A stretch of 64,000 nucleotides of DNA, taken from contig NZ_KB889963.1 in assembly GCF_000372845.1 (NCBI RefSeq), positions 2,383,923 to 2,447,922 on the forward strand. The letters run 5' to 3'. This DNA comes from Methylocystis rosea SV97. Lineage in GTDB: Bacteria > Pseudomonadota > Alphaproteobacteria > Rhizobiales > Beijerinckiaceae. Position numbers and translations under genes: made by a program. Positions 1-9,851 of this stretch are shown here, piece after piece (the first letter of the stretch is position 1; the number at the start of each line of letters is the position of its first letter). The notes below the pieces were generated by a model, which ran no database searches, was not told the origin of the DNA, and saw only the letters and a program-made list of their open reading frames with translations.

Positions 1-2
1 GC

Positions 3-3000
3 GCGAACGCCAAAGCCAATGGCTTCGCGGCCACCGCGACCGGCCAGGGCAGCTTCGCCAATGGCGTCGCGGCCACCGCGACCGGCCTTGACGCCATCGC
101 GAACGGCGCCAACGCCACCGCGACGGGCTCCAACGCTAACGCCAACGGCGAGTTCGCCACGGCGACCGGCTCCAGCGCGAAGGCCATCGGCGCGAGCGCC
201 ACGGCGACTGGCGAAACCAGTCTCGCCGACGGCGCCAACGCGACGGCGACGGGCCAGAACGCCAACGCATTTGGCGCCAGCGCCACCGCGACGGGACAAG
301 CCAGCCGCGCCACTGGCGAGTTCGCCACCGCAACGGGACAGAACAGTTTCGCCAACGGGTTCGAGGCCACCGCGACCGGCGCCAATTCGAACGCCAGCGG
401 CGACGCCGCCACGGCGACCGGCGTAAGCAGTCGCGCCAATGGCGCGCTCGCCACCGCGACGGGCGTCGGGAGCTTCGCCAACGGCACGAGCGCCACGGCG
501 ACGGGCCAGGGCAGCACGGCCGACGGCGGCTCGGCCACTGCGACGGGACGCGGCGCCTTCGCTAATGGCGGCAGCGCCACGGCGACCGGCGAGAGCGCCT
601 TTGCGAACGGCCTCAACGCTACCGCCACGGGCCAGCTCAGCCTCGCCGACGGTCTGAATGCGACGGCGATGGGCCAGAGCAGCAACGCCGTCGGGACCAA
701 CGCCACGGCGCTGGGCGCCTTCAGCATCGCCAACGGCGGCAACGCCACCGCGATCGGTGCGAGCAGCACGGCCAACGGCGCCAACGCCACGGCGACGGGC
801 CGAGGCAGCGTCGCCAACGGCGCCAACGCAACCGCGACGGGACGGAACGCCAACGCCAACGGCGCGAGCGCCACGGCGACGGGCGACAGCGCGAACGCCA
901 ATGGTTCGGGCGCCACCGCCACGGGCCGGAGCAGCGTCGCCAACGGCGCGAATGCAACAGCGACAGGACTGAACAGCTTCGCCAATGGCGCCTCCGCCAC
1001 GGCGACGGGCGCTTTCGCTAGCGCCAACGGCGCGTCCGCCACGGCCACGGGCCGAGGCAGCGTCGCCAACGGCGCCAACGCAACCGCGACGGGACAGAAC
1101 GCCAACGCGATTGGAGCCAGCGCCACGGCGACGGGCCAGGCGAGCAACGCCTTTGGAGCGAGCGCCACTGCTACGGGGCAGAACAGCTTCGCCAATGGCC
1201 TTCAGGCAACCGCGACGGGTCAGAGCGCCAACGCCAACGGCGCCAACGCGACGGCGACCGGGCAGAACAGTTTCGCCAATGGCGCCAGCGCCACCGCGAC
1301 CGGCAGACTCGCCACAGCCAATGGAGATGACGCCACTGCGACAGGCGCCAACGCCAACGCGAACGGCTTGAGCGCCACCGCCACCGGCTCCAACGCGAAC
1401 GCCAACGGCGAAAACGCCTCGGCGACGGGCGCCTTCTCCAACGCCAACGGCGTCTTCGCCACCGCGACCGGCGCCTTCGCCAGCGCCAACGGCGGAGCCG
1501 CCACGGCCACGGGCAACGGCAGCACTGCTAACGGCGCCAACGCTACCGCGACGGGACAGACCAGCCTCGCCAACGGTTCCGAGGCCACCGCGACGGGGCA
1601 GAGTAGCTTTGCCAACGGCGCCGGCGCCACGGCGACCGGCCAGGGCAGCTTTGCCGAAGGCGCTCAAGCCACTGCGACGGGAAAGAGCAGCCGCGCCAAT
1701 GGTTCCAGAGCCACCGCCACCGGCGCGAACTCTAACGCCAACGGCGACTCGGCCACGGCGACCGGCGTGAGCAGTCGCGCGAACGGCGTCCTCACGACCG
1801 CAACGGGCGTCGAGAGCTTCGCCAACGGCGATGCAGCCACCGCGACCGGGGCCTTCGCCAAGGCCAACGGTGGCTCCGCTACCGCGACGGGCCAAGCCAG
1901 TTTCGCCAACGGCACGCGCGCCACCGCGACCGGGCAGAACGCCAACGCCACCGGCGCCAACGCCACCGCGACCGGGCAGAACGCCAACGCCAATGGGGCC
2001 AGCGCCACGGCCACGGGGCAGGACAGCCTCGCCAACGGCCAGTTCGCCACCGCGACGGGGCAGTTGAGCAACGCCAACGGCTCCGCTGCGACGGCGACCG
2101 GGCAGTTCAGCAGGGCCAACGGCGATAAGGCCACAGCAACAGGCGAGACCAGTTTCGCCAACGGCGTGAACGCTACGGCGACTGGTCAGAATTCCGTCGC
2201 CGACGGCGCCAATGCGACCGCGACGGGTCAGTTCAGCACCGCCTCTGGCGCGAACGCCACCGCGACGGGACAGAACGCCACCGCCGTTGGGGCCAGCGCC
2301 ACGGCCACGGGGCAGGGCAGCCTCGCCAACGGCCAGTTCGCCACCGCGACGGGCGCCATCTCCAACGCCAACGGCGTCTTCGCCACGGCGACGGGGCAGG
2401 CCAGCACCGCTAATGGCGACGCCGCGACCGCGACAGGGCAGTTCAGCACGGCCAATGGCGCCGAAGCCACGGCGACCGGGGCTAAGTCGAACGCCAACGG
2501 CGAAAACGCCACGGCGACGGGCGCCTTCGCCAACGCCAACGGCGCCTTCGCCACGGCGACGGGCGCCTTCTCCAGCGCCAACGGCGAGTCCGCCACGGCC
2601 ACGGGCCGAGGCAGCATTGCTAACGGCGCCAGCGCCACCGCGACAGGACAGAACGCCAACGCCAACGGCGCCAGCGCAACCGCGACGGGACAGGCGAGCA
2701 CGGCCAACGGCGCGAATGCGACAGCGGTTGGCCAAGGCTCGGTCGCCAATGGCTCGACAGCCTCCGCTTTCGGCCAGAGCGCCAACGCGACAGGCGTGGG
2801 GGCGACGGCGCTCGGCCAAAACGCGCAAGCGACGGCCGACGACAGCACGGCGGTCGGCGCGGGCGCTAACACTGCGGGATTTCTGGGGTCGACGGCGATC
2901 GGCGCAGGCGCGACAAGCACCGCCGCCAATCAGATGACGTTCGGCACGTCTTTAACCACATATGTCGCGCCGGGAATCACTTCCCTCGCGAGCACGGCGT

Positions 3001-6000
3001 CGCAAATCGGGGCGATACAGTGTGTCACGACCGATTCGTTTGGCCATCTCGCAGCCGGGGCTTGTAACGCCGGCGGCGTTCCCGCTGGCGTCGCGATCGG
3101 CGCCAAAGCCACGGCGATAGGTGCGAACAGCCTTGCCGACGGCGCCAACGCCACGGCGACCGGGCAGAACGCCAACGCCACCGGCGCCAACGCCACCGCG
3201 ACGGGCGTGAGCAGCCTCGCCAACGGGGCGAACGCCACCGCGACGGGGCAGAACGCCAACGCTACTGGAGCCAACGCCACTGCGACCGGGCAGAACAGCT
3301 TAGCCAATGGCGCCGCCGCAACGGCGACGGGTCAGAATAGCGTCGCAAACGGCGAGTTCGCCAGCGCCTCGGGCCAGGCGTCGCGCGCCGAGGGCCAGAC
3401 CGCCACCGCCACGGGACAAAACAGCTTCGCTAATGGCGCCGCCGCAACGGCGACGGGTCAGGCGAGCGTCGCGAATGGTCAGTTCGCCACCGCGACCGGC
3501 CAGAACAGCAACGCCAATGGGGCTCAGGCGACAGCGACGGGGCAGAACGCCATCGCTGACGGCGCCAACGCGACCGCCTCCGGCCAAGCCAGCAATGCAA
3601 ATGGCGCTAACGCGACCGCCTCCGGACAGGCGAGCGTCGCGAATGGCGCCAACGCCACGACGACGGGGCAGTTCAGCTTCGCCAACGGGGCGAACGCCAC
3701 CGCCACGGGACAAAACAGCTCCGCCAATGGCGCCGCCGCAACGGCGACGGGGCAGAACGCCATCGCTGATGGCGCCAACGCGACCGCCTCCGGCCAAAAC
3801 AGCAACGCCAAGGGAGCGAACGCCACCGCCTCCGGCCAAGCCAGCACCGCGAATGGCGCCAATGCCACCGCGACGGGACAGTTGAGCGCCGCCAATGGGG
3901 CGAACGCCACCGCCACGGGACAAAACAGCTCCGCCAATGGCGCGGCCGCAACGGCGACGGGTCAGGCGAGCGTCGCAAATGGTCAGTTCGCCACCGCGAC
4001 GGGGCAGAACGCCAACGCTAGTGGAGCCAACGCCACTGCGACCGGGCAGAACAGCTTAGCCAACGGCGCAGGTGCAACGGCGACCGGCCAGAATAGCCTC
4101 GCAAACGGCGAGTTCGCCAGCGCCTCGGGCCAGGCGTCGCGCGCCGAGGGTCAGACTGCGACAGCCACGGGACAAAACAGCTTCGCTAATGGCGGCGCCG
4201 CAACGGCGACGGGTCAGGCGAGCGTCGCAAATGGTCAGTTCGCCACCGCGACCGGCCAGAACAGCAACGCCGATGGAGCTCAGGCGACGGCGGCGGGGCA
4301 GGCGAGCAACGCCAAGGGTGCGAACGCGACCGCCTCCGGCCAAGCCAGTAATGCGAATGGCGCCGCCGCTACGGCGACCGGGCAGGCGAGCGTCGCGAAT
4401 GGTCAGTTCGCCACCGCGACCGGCCAGAACAGCAACGCCAAGGGAGCGAACGCCACCGCCTCCGGCCAAGCCAGCAATGCAAATGGCGCTAACGCGACTG
4501 CGACCGGACAGGCGAGCGTCGCGAATGGCGCCAACGCCACGACGACGGGGCAGTTCAGCTTCGCCAACGGGGCGAACGCCACCGCCACGGGACAAAACAG
4601 CTCCGCCAATGGAGTTCAGGCGACGGCGGCGGGGCAGAACGCCATCGCTGACGGCGCAAACGCGACCGCCTCCGGCCAGAACAGCAACGCCAAGGGAGCT
4701 AACGCCTCCGCCTCCGGCCAAGCCAGCACCGCGAATGGCGCTAACGCGACTGCGACGGGACAGGCGAGCCTCGCGAATGGCTCCAACGCCACCGCGACGG
4801 GGCAGGCGAGCATTGCGACGGGCGAGTGGGCCACCGCGACAGGCGCAGGCAGCTCCGCCAACGGCCTCAACGCCACATCGATGGGTCAGAACGCATTCGC
4901 TGTCGGGGCCAACGCCACCGCGACGGGCCAGGGCAGCTTCGCCAATGGCGCCAACGCCACGACGACGGGGCAGTTCAGCTTCGCCAACGGCCTCAACGCC
5001 ACCTCGACAGGTCAAAACAGCGTCGCCAACGGAACGAACGCCACCGCGACAGGCCAGGGGAGCTTCGCCAATGGCGAATTCGCCTCGGCGACAGGACGCA
5101 ACGCCAACGCCAACGGCTCCAAATCGACGGCGACCGGCGCGGGCAGCAAGGCGGAAGGCGCATTCGCCACGGCGACGGGCGCCGAAAGCATCGCGCAAGG
5201 CGAGAACGCGACGGCGACCGGCGAGAACAGTTTCGCCAATGGCCTTCATGCGACGGCGACCGGCCAAAAGGCGACGGCCAATGGCGCGAACGCCACCGCG
5301 ACCGGTCAAAACAGTTTAGCGGATGGAACGAAGGCGACCGCCACGGGCGTCGACAGCGTCGCGCAAGGGAACAACGCGACAGCAACCGGACATCTCGCTC
5401 TGGCCAAGGGCGACGCATCGACCGCGACGGGCGCCGGCAGCGTCGCCAACGGCAAGAGCGCCACCGCCACAGGCGCTGTCGCCGTAGCGACCGGCGACTA
5501 CGCCACAGCCACCGGCGTTTTCAGCCAGGCGACGGGTAACGCCGCGACGGCGTCAGGCTGGGCGAGCTTCGCCGCCGGCGAGAACGCCACCGCCACGGGG
5601 GCAAACAGCAAGGCCACCGGCGAGAACGCCACCGCCGCCGGCTCCAACAGCAACGCAATCGGCCAATTCGCGACGGCCGCGGGCGCGAACAGCATCGCTA
5701 ATGGCGCAAGCGCCACCGCGACGGGCGCCAATAGCAACGCCGCCGGCCAATTCGCCACTGCAACCGGCGTGGGCAGCCTGGCCGCCGGCCAGAGCGCCAC
5801 CGCGACCGGCCGCGCCAGCAACGCCACAGGGACGTTCGCAACCGCGATGGGCGCAGAAAGCATGGCCAGCGGCGAAGAGGCCACAGCGACCGGACAGGGC
5901 AGCAAGGCGATCGGCGACAAATCGACGGCGACCGGCAGAAAGTCCAACGCCACGGGCGAGAAGGCGACCGCCATGGGCTGGAACGCCAACGCCATCGGCG

Positions 6001-6265
6001 AAGAAGCCACGGCGACCGGCGCGAACAGCCAGGCGGAAGGCAAACGCGCCACCGCGACGGGGCAGTTTGCGCGCGCTTTGGGCGGCAACGCCACGGCGAG
6101 CGGACAATTCAGCACGGCGAGCGGCGCGAACGCTACCGCCATCGGCCAGCAGAGCGCCGCCTATGGCGAATACGCGACCGCTGTCGGCCAGGGTTCGGTT
6201 GCGACGGGGGCGACGGCGTCCGCTTTCGGCCAAAACGCCAACGCCGCCGGCGAAGGCGCGACGGC
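3..6265 (+). repeat. 42-bp coding tandem repeat array in the adhesin head, with higher-order duplications
   Basis: The array has a 42-bp period (14 codons). By length it holds roughly 67 units before and 75 after the unique segment at about 2820-3100. Longer near-identical blocks recur at multiples of the unit. The block beginning gaatagc at 3335 recurs at 4091 (offset 756 bp, 18 units). The block with cgacggggcagttcagc at 3661 recurs at 4543 (offset 882 bp, 21 units). This is the signature of recent expansion by recombination. Confidence 0.9.
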
Positions 6266-6851
6266 GCTCGGACAAAACGCCAGCGCGACCGCGAACAACT
6301 CAACGGCCGTGGGCGCTGGCGCGAATACCGCAGGCTATGCCAACGCCACCGCAATCGGCGCTGGAGCGACCAACACCGCCGCCAATCAGATGATGTTTGG
6401 CGGCGTGACAACGACCTATGCGGCCCCGGGAATTACCTCCGCCGCGAGCCGCGCCGCGCAGAGCGGCGCCACGAATTTCGTGACTTCGGACGGGAACGGC
6501 AATCTCGCGACGAGCGATTACGGCCCAAGCGCCATCGCCGGCCTTTCGGGCGCGGTGAACGGTCTCGGCATGAACGTCGCGGGCATTTGGCAGAGTGTCG
6601 GCAATTTGCAGAGGTCGGTTCGGCGCGGCTATGAAGGTTCGGCGGTCGCGATCGCCAACACGGCGCCGACGATTTCGCGCGACGCCAGATTCGGCGTCTC
6701 GGCGAAATGGGGTAATTTCCGCGGTGAGAACGCCTTCGGCGCAATGGCGCAAGTTCGCCTGAATCCGAATATCGTCATCAACGGGAGCCTCGCCGTCGGT
6801 CTGCGCTATGGTGGCGTCGGCGGCGGAGTCGGCGGACTCTACGAGTGGTGA
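3..6851 (+). CDS. Trimeric autotransporter adhesin (YadA-like), 5'-truncated by the window edge
   Basis: Surface adhesin of the type V secretion class. The frame is already open at base 3 and encodes the same repeats, so the true start and signal peptide lie left of the window; the Met at 669 is only an internal residue. About 2280 residues are visible. Almost all are 14-residue YadA-head repeats (42 bp) of the form ANGxxATATGQxSx. Two head blocks (bases 3-2820 and about 3100-6260) each end in a neck-like unique segment sharing the motifs STAVGAGANTAG and APGITS. The C-terminus has a short stalk helix (about 6530-6660) and a roughly 60-residue anchor with alternating beta strands ending in an aromatic residue (Trp), as expected for the trimeric outer-membrane barrel. 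Codons are very Ala/Gly/Thr-rich, which creates long meaningless frames on the other strand. Confidence 0.93.
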   Translation, partial: ANAKANGFAATATGQGSFANGVAATATGLDAIANGANATATGSNANANGEFATATGSSAKAIGASATATGETSLADGANATATGQNANAFGASATATGQASRATGEFATATGQNSFANGFEATATGANSNASGDAATATGVSSRANGALATATGVGSFANGTSATATGQGSTADGGSATATGRGAFANGGSATATGESAFANGLNATATGQLSLADGLNATAMGQSSNAVGTNATALGAFSIANGGNATAIGASSTANGANATATGRGSVANGANATATGRNANANGASATATGDSANANGSGATATGRSSVANGANATATGLNSFANGASATATGAFASANGASATATGRGSVANGANATATGQNANAIGASATATGQASNAFGASATATGQNSFANGLQATATGQSANANGANATATGQNSFANGASATATGRLATANGDDATATGANANANGLSATATGSNANANGENASATGAFSNANGVFATATGAFASANGGAATATGNGSTANGANATATGQTSLANGSEATATGQSSFANGAGATATGQGSFAEGAQATATGKSSRANGSRATATGANSNANGDSATATGVSSRANGVLTTATGVESFANGDAATATGAFAKANGGSATATGQASFANGTRATATGQNANATGANATATGQNANANGASATATGQDSLANGQFATATGQLSNANGSAATATGQFSRANGDKATATGETSFANGVNATATGQNSVADGANATATGQFSTASGANATATGQNATAVGASATATGQGSLANGQFATATGAISNANGVFATATGQASTANGDAATATGQFSTANGAEATATGAKSNANGENATATGAFANANGAFATATGAFSSANGESATATGRGSIANGASATATGQNANANGASATATGQASTANGANATAVGQGSVANGSTASAFGQSANATGVGATALGQNAQATADDSTAVGAGANTAGFLGSTAIGAGATSTAANQMTFGTSLTTYVAPGITSLASTASQIGAIQCVTTDSFGHLAAGACNAGGVPAGVAIGAKATAIGANSLADGANATATGQNANATGANATATGVSSLANGANATATGQNANATGANATATGQNSLANGAAATATGQNSVANGEFASASGQASRAEGQTATATGQNSFANGAAATATGQASVANGQFATATGQNSNANGAQATATGQNAIADGANATASGQASNANGANATASGQASVANGANATTTGQFSFANGANATATGQNSSANGAAATATGQNAIADGANATASGQNSNAKGANATASGQASTANGANATATGQLSAANGANATATGQNSSANGAAATATGQASVANGQFATATGQNANASGANATATGQNSLANGAGATATGQNSLANGEFASASGQASRAEGQTATATGQNSFANGGAATATGQASVANGQFATATGQNSNADGAQATAAGQASNAKGANATASGQASNANGAAATATGQASVANGQFATATGQNSNAKGANATASGQASNANGANATATGQASVANGANATTTGQFSFANGANATATGQNSSANGVQATAAGQNAIADGANATASGQNSNAKGANASASGQASTANGANATATGQASLANGSNATATGQASIATGEWATATGAGSSANGLNATSMGQNAFAVGANATATGQGSFANGANATTTGQFSFANGLNATSTGQNSVANGTNATATGQGSFANGEFASATGRNANANGSKSTATGAGSKAEGAFATATGAESIAQGENATATGENSFANGLHATATGQKATANGANATATGQNSLADGTKATATGVDSVAQGNNATATGHLALAKGDASTATGAGSVANGKSATATGAVAVATGDYATATGVFSQATGNAATASGWASFAAGENATATGANSKATGENATAAGSNSNAIGQFATAAGANSIANGASATATGANSNAAGQFATATGVGSLAAGQSATATGRASNATGTFATAMGAESMASGEEATATGQGSKAIGDKSTATGRKSNATGEKATAMGWNANAIGEEATATGANSQAEGKRATATGQFARALGGNATASGQFSTASGANATAIGQQSAAYGEYATAVGQGSVATGATASAFGQNANAAGEGATALGQNASATANNSTAVGAGANTAGYANATAIGAGATNTAANQMMFGGVTTTYAAPGITSAASRAAQSGATNFVTSDGNGNLATSDYGPSAIAGLSGAVNGLGMNVAGIWQSVGNLQRSVRRGYEGSAVAIANTAPTISRDARFGVSAKWGNFRGENAFGAMAQVRLNPNIVINGSLAVGLRYGGVGGGVGGLYEW

Positions 6852-6947
6852 TCGCGTCACGCCGGGGAGGGGTTCGGAGATCTGGCGCGCGCCTGCCGCC
6901 TGTTTGCGCGGGGGTGTTTCTCGCGCAGCGCCAGCCCGCGCTCGGGA

Positions 6948-7568
6948 ATGCCGATCGCCGGGAGCAAGGAGAGAGCACTCTTGTTCACAATTATCGACCT
7001 GCGACGTCGGCGTATTTTCCGGTCTTTCCGTCCAGCCTTCGACGATGCACGGAAGCGCCGGTTCGCTACGATCGCCTTAAGCCTCTACGTGGCGGGCGTC
7101 TGCTTGGCGAGCGCCGCTCTTACGAATTCCGCGCGCGCCGAACAAGCGGCGAGGCCTGCGAATATCGAACGCGTGGGCGTGCTGATCCTGGTGCGCTCCA
7201 CCCTGCTCGCTTTGGATCACGCCAACAAGACGGGCGTATACACCGTTCTGCGCGATCTCGGTTCGCCGCAGTTTCAAACCAACACGGCCGCGCGTCTTTC
7301 GGATATTTTCGCGGCCCAGCGGCGCGACAAGCTCGATTTGTCCGCCGTCGCGGCGGTTGACCCGCAGCTGACCACGCCGCCACAGATCGACCCCAACGGC
7401 ATGTTGCGCTTGGTTGGCTTCTTCCCCGCCGGCCAGCAGCAACTCAACTTTGACCTGAGCTTCGCGCCGGTGAACGGGCAGTGGCGATTGTTTGGAATTT
7501 CGGCGGGCCTCGGTCCATCGCCCGCCACGGCGCAACTGCCTCAGAACCGCCAAGCGCCGAAGAAATGA
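6948..7568 (+). CDS. Exported protein of unknown function
   Basis: A 206-residue protein (fewer if a later start is used) with a long basic N-terminus, a hydrophobic segment at about residues 40-60 and an Ala-rich signal cleavage region ending SARA. The mature part (residues 65-190) begins with a helix containing LVRSTLLALDHANKTG, followed by beta-rich sequence. That pattern resembles small NTF2-like or lumazine-like exported domains, but I do not recognise a family. A TTG at 6981 follows an AAGGAG-type ribosome binding site and is a credible alternative start. It lies about 100 bases downstream of the adhesin on the same strand, so it may be co-transcribed and periplasmic; any link to adhesin assembly is a guess. 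Confidence 0.6.
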   Translation: MPIAGSKERALLFTIIDLRRRRIFRSFRPAFDDARKRRFATIALSLYVAGVCLASAALTNSARAEQAARPANIERVGVLILVRSTLLALDHANKTGVYTVLRDLGSPQFQTNTAARLSDIFAAQRRDKLDLSAVAAVDPQLTTPPQIDPNGMLRLVGFFPAGQQQLNFDLSFAPVNGQWRLFGISAGLGPSPATAQLPQNRQAPKK

Positions 7569-7613
7569 CGATCCCTGGATAGCGCGCGTCGAAGCGAGAC
7601 GATAGAGAAGAGC

Positions 7614-8396
7614 ATGCTTCCCGATTCAGCATTGCAGTCCATGAATGTGATGTTTGCGACGCCTTGCTATATTTCGGCGGTGAGCATGAACTACGTCACA
7701 AGCATATTCAATCTGACCTGGCATTGCGCGCGCTTCGACCTCAAATGCATTTTGCACATGCATGCGGAAAGCCTCATCACGCGCGGCCGCAATAAAATGG
7801 TGATGAAGTTTTTATCCGACGAGTCGCTCACGCATCTGTTCTGGATCGATTCGGATATCGCGTTCACGCCGCAGTCCGTTTGCCGCTTGCTGCTTGCGGA
7901 CCGCGACATTGCCGCAGGCGTCTATCCGATGAAAAGCTTCAACTGGCCGGAAGAAGGTCTGCCCGCCGGCACGACGCGCGAAGAGTTCGAGAAGCGTTAC
8001 ACCGACTACCCATTCAATCCGATCGGGCACGGCTCGAAGCGGGTAAGCGAATTTGCAGATAGCGACGGCTTCGTGGAGGTGGCGGAGGCGCCCACGGGAT
8101 TCATGTGCGTCAAGCGGCATGTGTTCTATGACATGATGGAACACTATCCGCATCTGCGCTACACGCCGGACGGTCCGCCGAACAACCCACAAGCGCATCT
8201 GCATTGGCGCTTCTATGATTGCATGGTCGATCCCGACTCCGGCCGTTATCTTTCCGAGGACTTCGCCTTCTGCCGTCTGTGGCGGGACATGGGCGGCAAA
8301 GTATGGGTCGATCTCGACTGCAAGCTGACGCATCTGGGTCAGCACAACTATCCTGGAGACCTGGCCGAAAGTTTGCGCAGGCAGGGCCGTTGGTGA
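7614..8396 (+). CDS. GT-A fold glycosyltransferase-like protein (Anp1/GT2-like)
   Basis: A 260-residue cytosolic protein. It opens with a Rossmann-like strand (MFATPCY) and carries the DxD-like nucleotide-sugar motif in WIDSDIAF (about residues 81-88). A later SEDFAFCRLW (about residues 218-227) matches the usual position of the acidic catalytic region in GT-A enzymes. Length fits single-domain members of this group in alphaproteobacteria. Start alternatives are the ATG at 7614, preceded by an AGAGAAGAG-type site, and MNVMFATPCY at 7641. Acceptor and sugar cannot be read from the sequence. Its position after the adhesin is suggestive of a cell-surface role but is not evidence of adhesin glycosylation. 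Confidence 0.72.
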   Translation: MLPDSALQSMNVMFATPCYISAVSMNYVTSIFNLTWHCARFDLKCILHMHAESLITRGRNKMVMKFLSDESLTHLFWIDSDIAFTPQSVCRLLLADRDIAAGVYPMKSFNWPEEGLPAGTTREEFEKRYTDYPFNPIGHGSKRVSEFADSDGFVEVAEAPTGFMCVKRHVFYDMMEHYPHLRYTPDGPPNNPQAHLHWRFYDCMVDPDSGRYLSEDFAFCRLWRDMGGKVWVDLDCKLTHLGQHNYPGDLAESLRRQGRW

Positions 8397-8542
8397 CAGC
8401 ACAGGGACGTTTCGATCTTTAGCTTCGACTGGCTAATCAGTTGGCGATGGCAAGCGTCCCACAGCTGCAAAAGGCGTCAGCACATGGTCGCGATCCGCGC
8501 CAGGCGCAACGCGGACTATTCCGGCGGTGTCAAATATTGGTT

Positions 8543-8618
8543 TGGTGCCGCTTGAGGGATTCGAACCCCCGACCCCCTCATTACGAATGAGGTGCTCTAC
8601 CAGCTGAGCTAAAGCGGC
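8543..8618 (-). tRNA. tRNA-Thr (anticodon CGT)
   Basis: On the minus strand the sequence folds into a complete cloverleaf. The acceptor stem is GCCGCTT pairing with AAGCGGC. The D arm contains AGCTGGTAGA, the anticodon stem CCTCA/TGAGG encloses the loop TTCGTAA, and the T loop is TTCGAAT. The 3' CCA is encoded. Length is 76 nt including CCA. Anticodon CGT reads ACG threonine codons. Confidence 0.97.
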
Positions 8619-8737
8619 GATTGGCGGACGCCCGAAGGCGCGCGGCGGGTCACTCTTATCGGCGCGCGGCGGGTTTTTCAAGCAGCCTCGCGCCTTGCCA
8701 GGGCAGGGACGCGCAGAAAAGAGGAGGGCGCTCAGAA

Positions 8738-9760
8738 TTAAGGACGCGCCCCGGCAAAGGCCAAATAGGCCAGCGTGACGGCGCGGGCGATGTCGGGCGT
8801 CGCATTGACCGGCGCACGGCGCCAGTCCTCGAGCGCGCCGCTCCAGATGCGGATGGCGCCGGCGTCGGCGAGCGCCGTGAGATAGGCGTCGATCTTGCCT
8901 CGGCGGCCGGGCGGCGGAACGACATAGACCGGCGCGGCGGTCGCGACCGCCTCTCCCACCATATTGACGCTGTCGCCGGTCACGACGATCGCGTCGGCGA
9001 TCGCGAGCATCGAGAGATAGGGATTGTCGCCGGCGCTGTTCCAGAAGAAACCGCCCGGCGCGGCCAGCGCCAGAGTGAGCGCGTCGCGCAAAGCCATCGG
9101 CGTGCGTCGGGAGGCCGTCGCCATGACGGAGCGGCCGCTTGCGCGGAGCGACGCCGCGATGTGAGCGAGCTGCGCGATGTCTTTTGCGCCATAGGCGCCG
9201 CGCCGACTGTCGCCGCCGACGATCAGCGCAACGCGCGGGCGGGGCAGGGCGGCGATGCGGGGATTGGGCGCCGCGCGCGCCGCGGCGAGCCGCTCCGGCG
9301 TGAGCCGATTGGCCGGGGTGAGCGGCGAGAAGACATTCGCGCCGCGAAGGCCGTCATGGCGCGGCGCGATGATGAGGTCGGCGGCGCTCAGTCCGTTCGC
9401 AGGCTTGTTCAGATAGACCGTGAATGTCCGCCCGCCGGAGTCGCGCTTCAGTCGCTTGAGCGCCGGGATCGTCCGGCGTCCCGCGCCGATCGCAATATCG
9501 GGGTAGGGCGGGGCGTGTGCGAAGGCGTCCCGCGGATCGGCTGGCGCAAAGGGCGCGAGCGCGGCGTAGATGTTGCGGGAGGCAATGCAGCGGATTTCAG
9601 GCGCTACGCCTAACGCTTCGGCGAGGCCGAGCGTCTGCGCCTCATGCCCGGCGCGGCCGTCGGAGAGAATGCGAAGCGTCGTGGCCTGCGGAAGCAGGCT
9701 GCTCGAAGCGCCCCCTCCCTGTCCCTCCCCCGCTAAAGCGGGAGAAGGAACCCCAATCAC
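8738..9760 (-). CDS. ELM1/DUF1022 family protein (mitochondrial-fission ELM1-like, glycosyltransferase-like fold)
   Basis: The core begins LRILSDGRAGHEAQTLG and contains GAGRRTIPAL, APRHDGL and VTGDSVNMVGEA, the signature blocks of the ELM1 family. These proteins occur widely in alphaproteobacteria, often near envelope-lipid genes; their biochemical role is unsettled. The start is hard to place. The frame stays open to an ATG at 9865, but that 5' part is translated REP-like repeat. The GTG at 9760 (used here) also lies in repeat, and the conserved core starts only at about 9687, where no ATG, GTG or TTG is present. The repeat supplies GGGAGGGGG, which could act as a ribosome binding site. Confidence 0.82.
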   Translation of the reverse strand: MIGVPSPALAGEGQGGGASSSLLPQATTLRILSDGRAGHEAQTLGLAEALGVAPEIRCIASRNIYAALAPFAPADPRDAFAHAPPYPDIAIGAGRRTIPALKRLKRDSGGRTFTVYLNKPANGLSAADLIIAPRHDGLRGANVFSPLTPANRLTPERLAAARAAPNPRIAALPRPRVALIVGGDSRRGAYGAKDIAQLAHIAASLRASGRSVMATASRRTPMALRDALTLALAAPGGFFWNSAGDNPYLSMLAIADAIVVTGDSVNMVGEAVATAAPVYVVPPPGRRGKIDAYLTALADAGAIRIWSGALEDWRRAPVNATPDIARAVTLAYLAFAGARP

Positions 9761-9843
9761 GAAAGTTGCGCGGTGCGTCGCATCGTCCTGAATCTGACCC
9801 CCTCTCCCGCGAAGCGGGGGAGGGTTGGGGAGGGGGTCGGCGT
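9709..9843. repeat. REP-like palindromic repeats, family A, paired
   Basis: Two G/C-rich palindromes of the type CCCTCTCCCGCGAAGCGGG separated by about 45 bases. The same element recurs at 25663-25704 and 26061-26101. It overlaps the extreme 5' end of the ELM1-like gene. Confidence 0.85.
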
Positions 9844-9851
9844 CCCGCGCC

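Noticed and set aside
3-6265. Regular 42-bp repeats resembling a satellite or CRISPR-like array
   Set aside because: They are in-frame codons of one adhesin; there are no constant repeats with unique spacers and no cas genes.
136-6860. Many long open frames on the minus strand and in other plus frames of the adhesin
   Set aside because: They mirror the G/C-rich repeat, consist of Ala/Pro/Val or Arg strings, and have no ribosome binding sites or domains.
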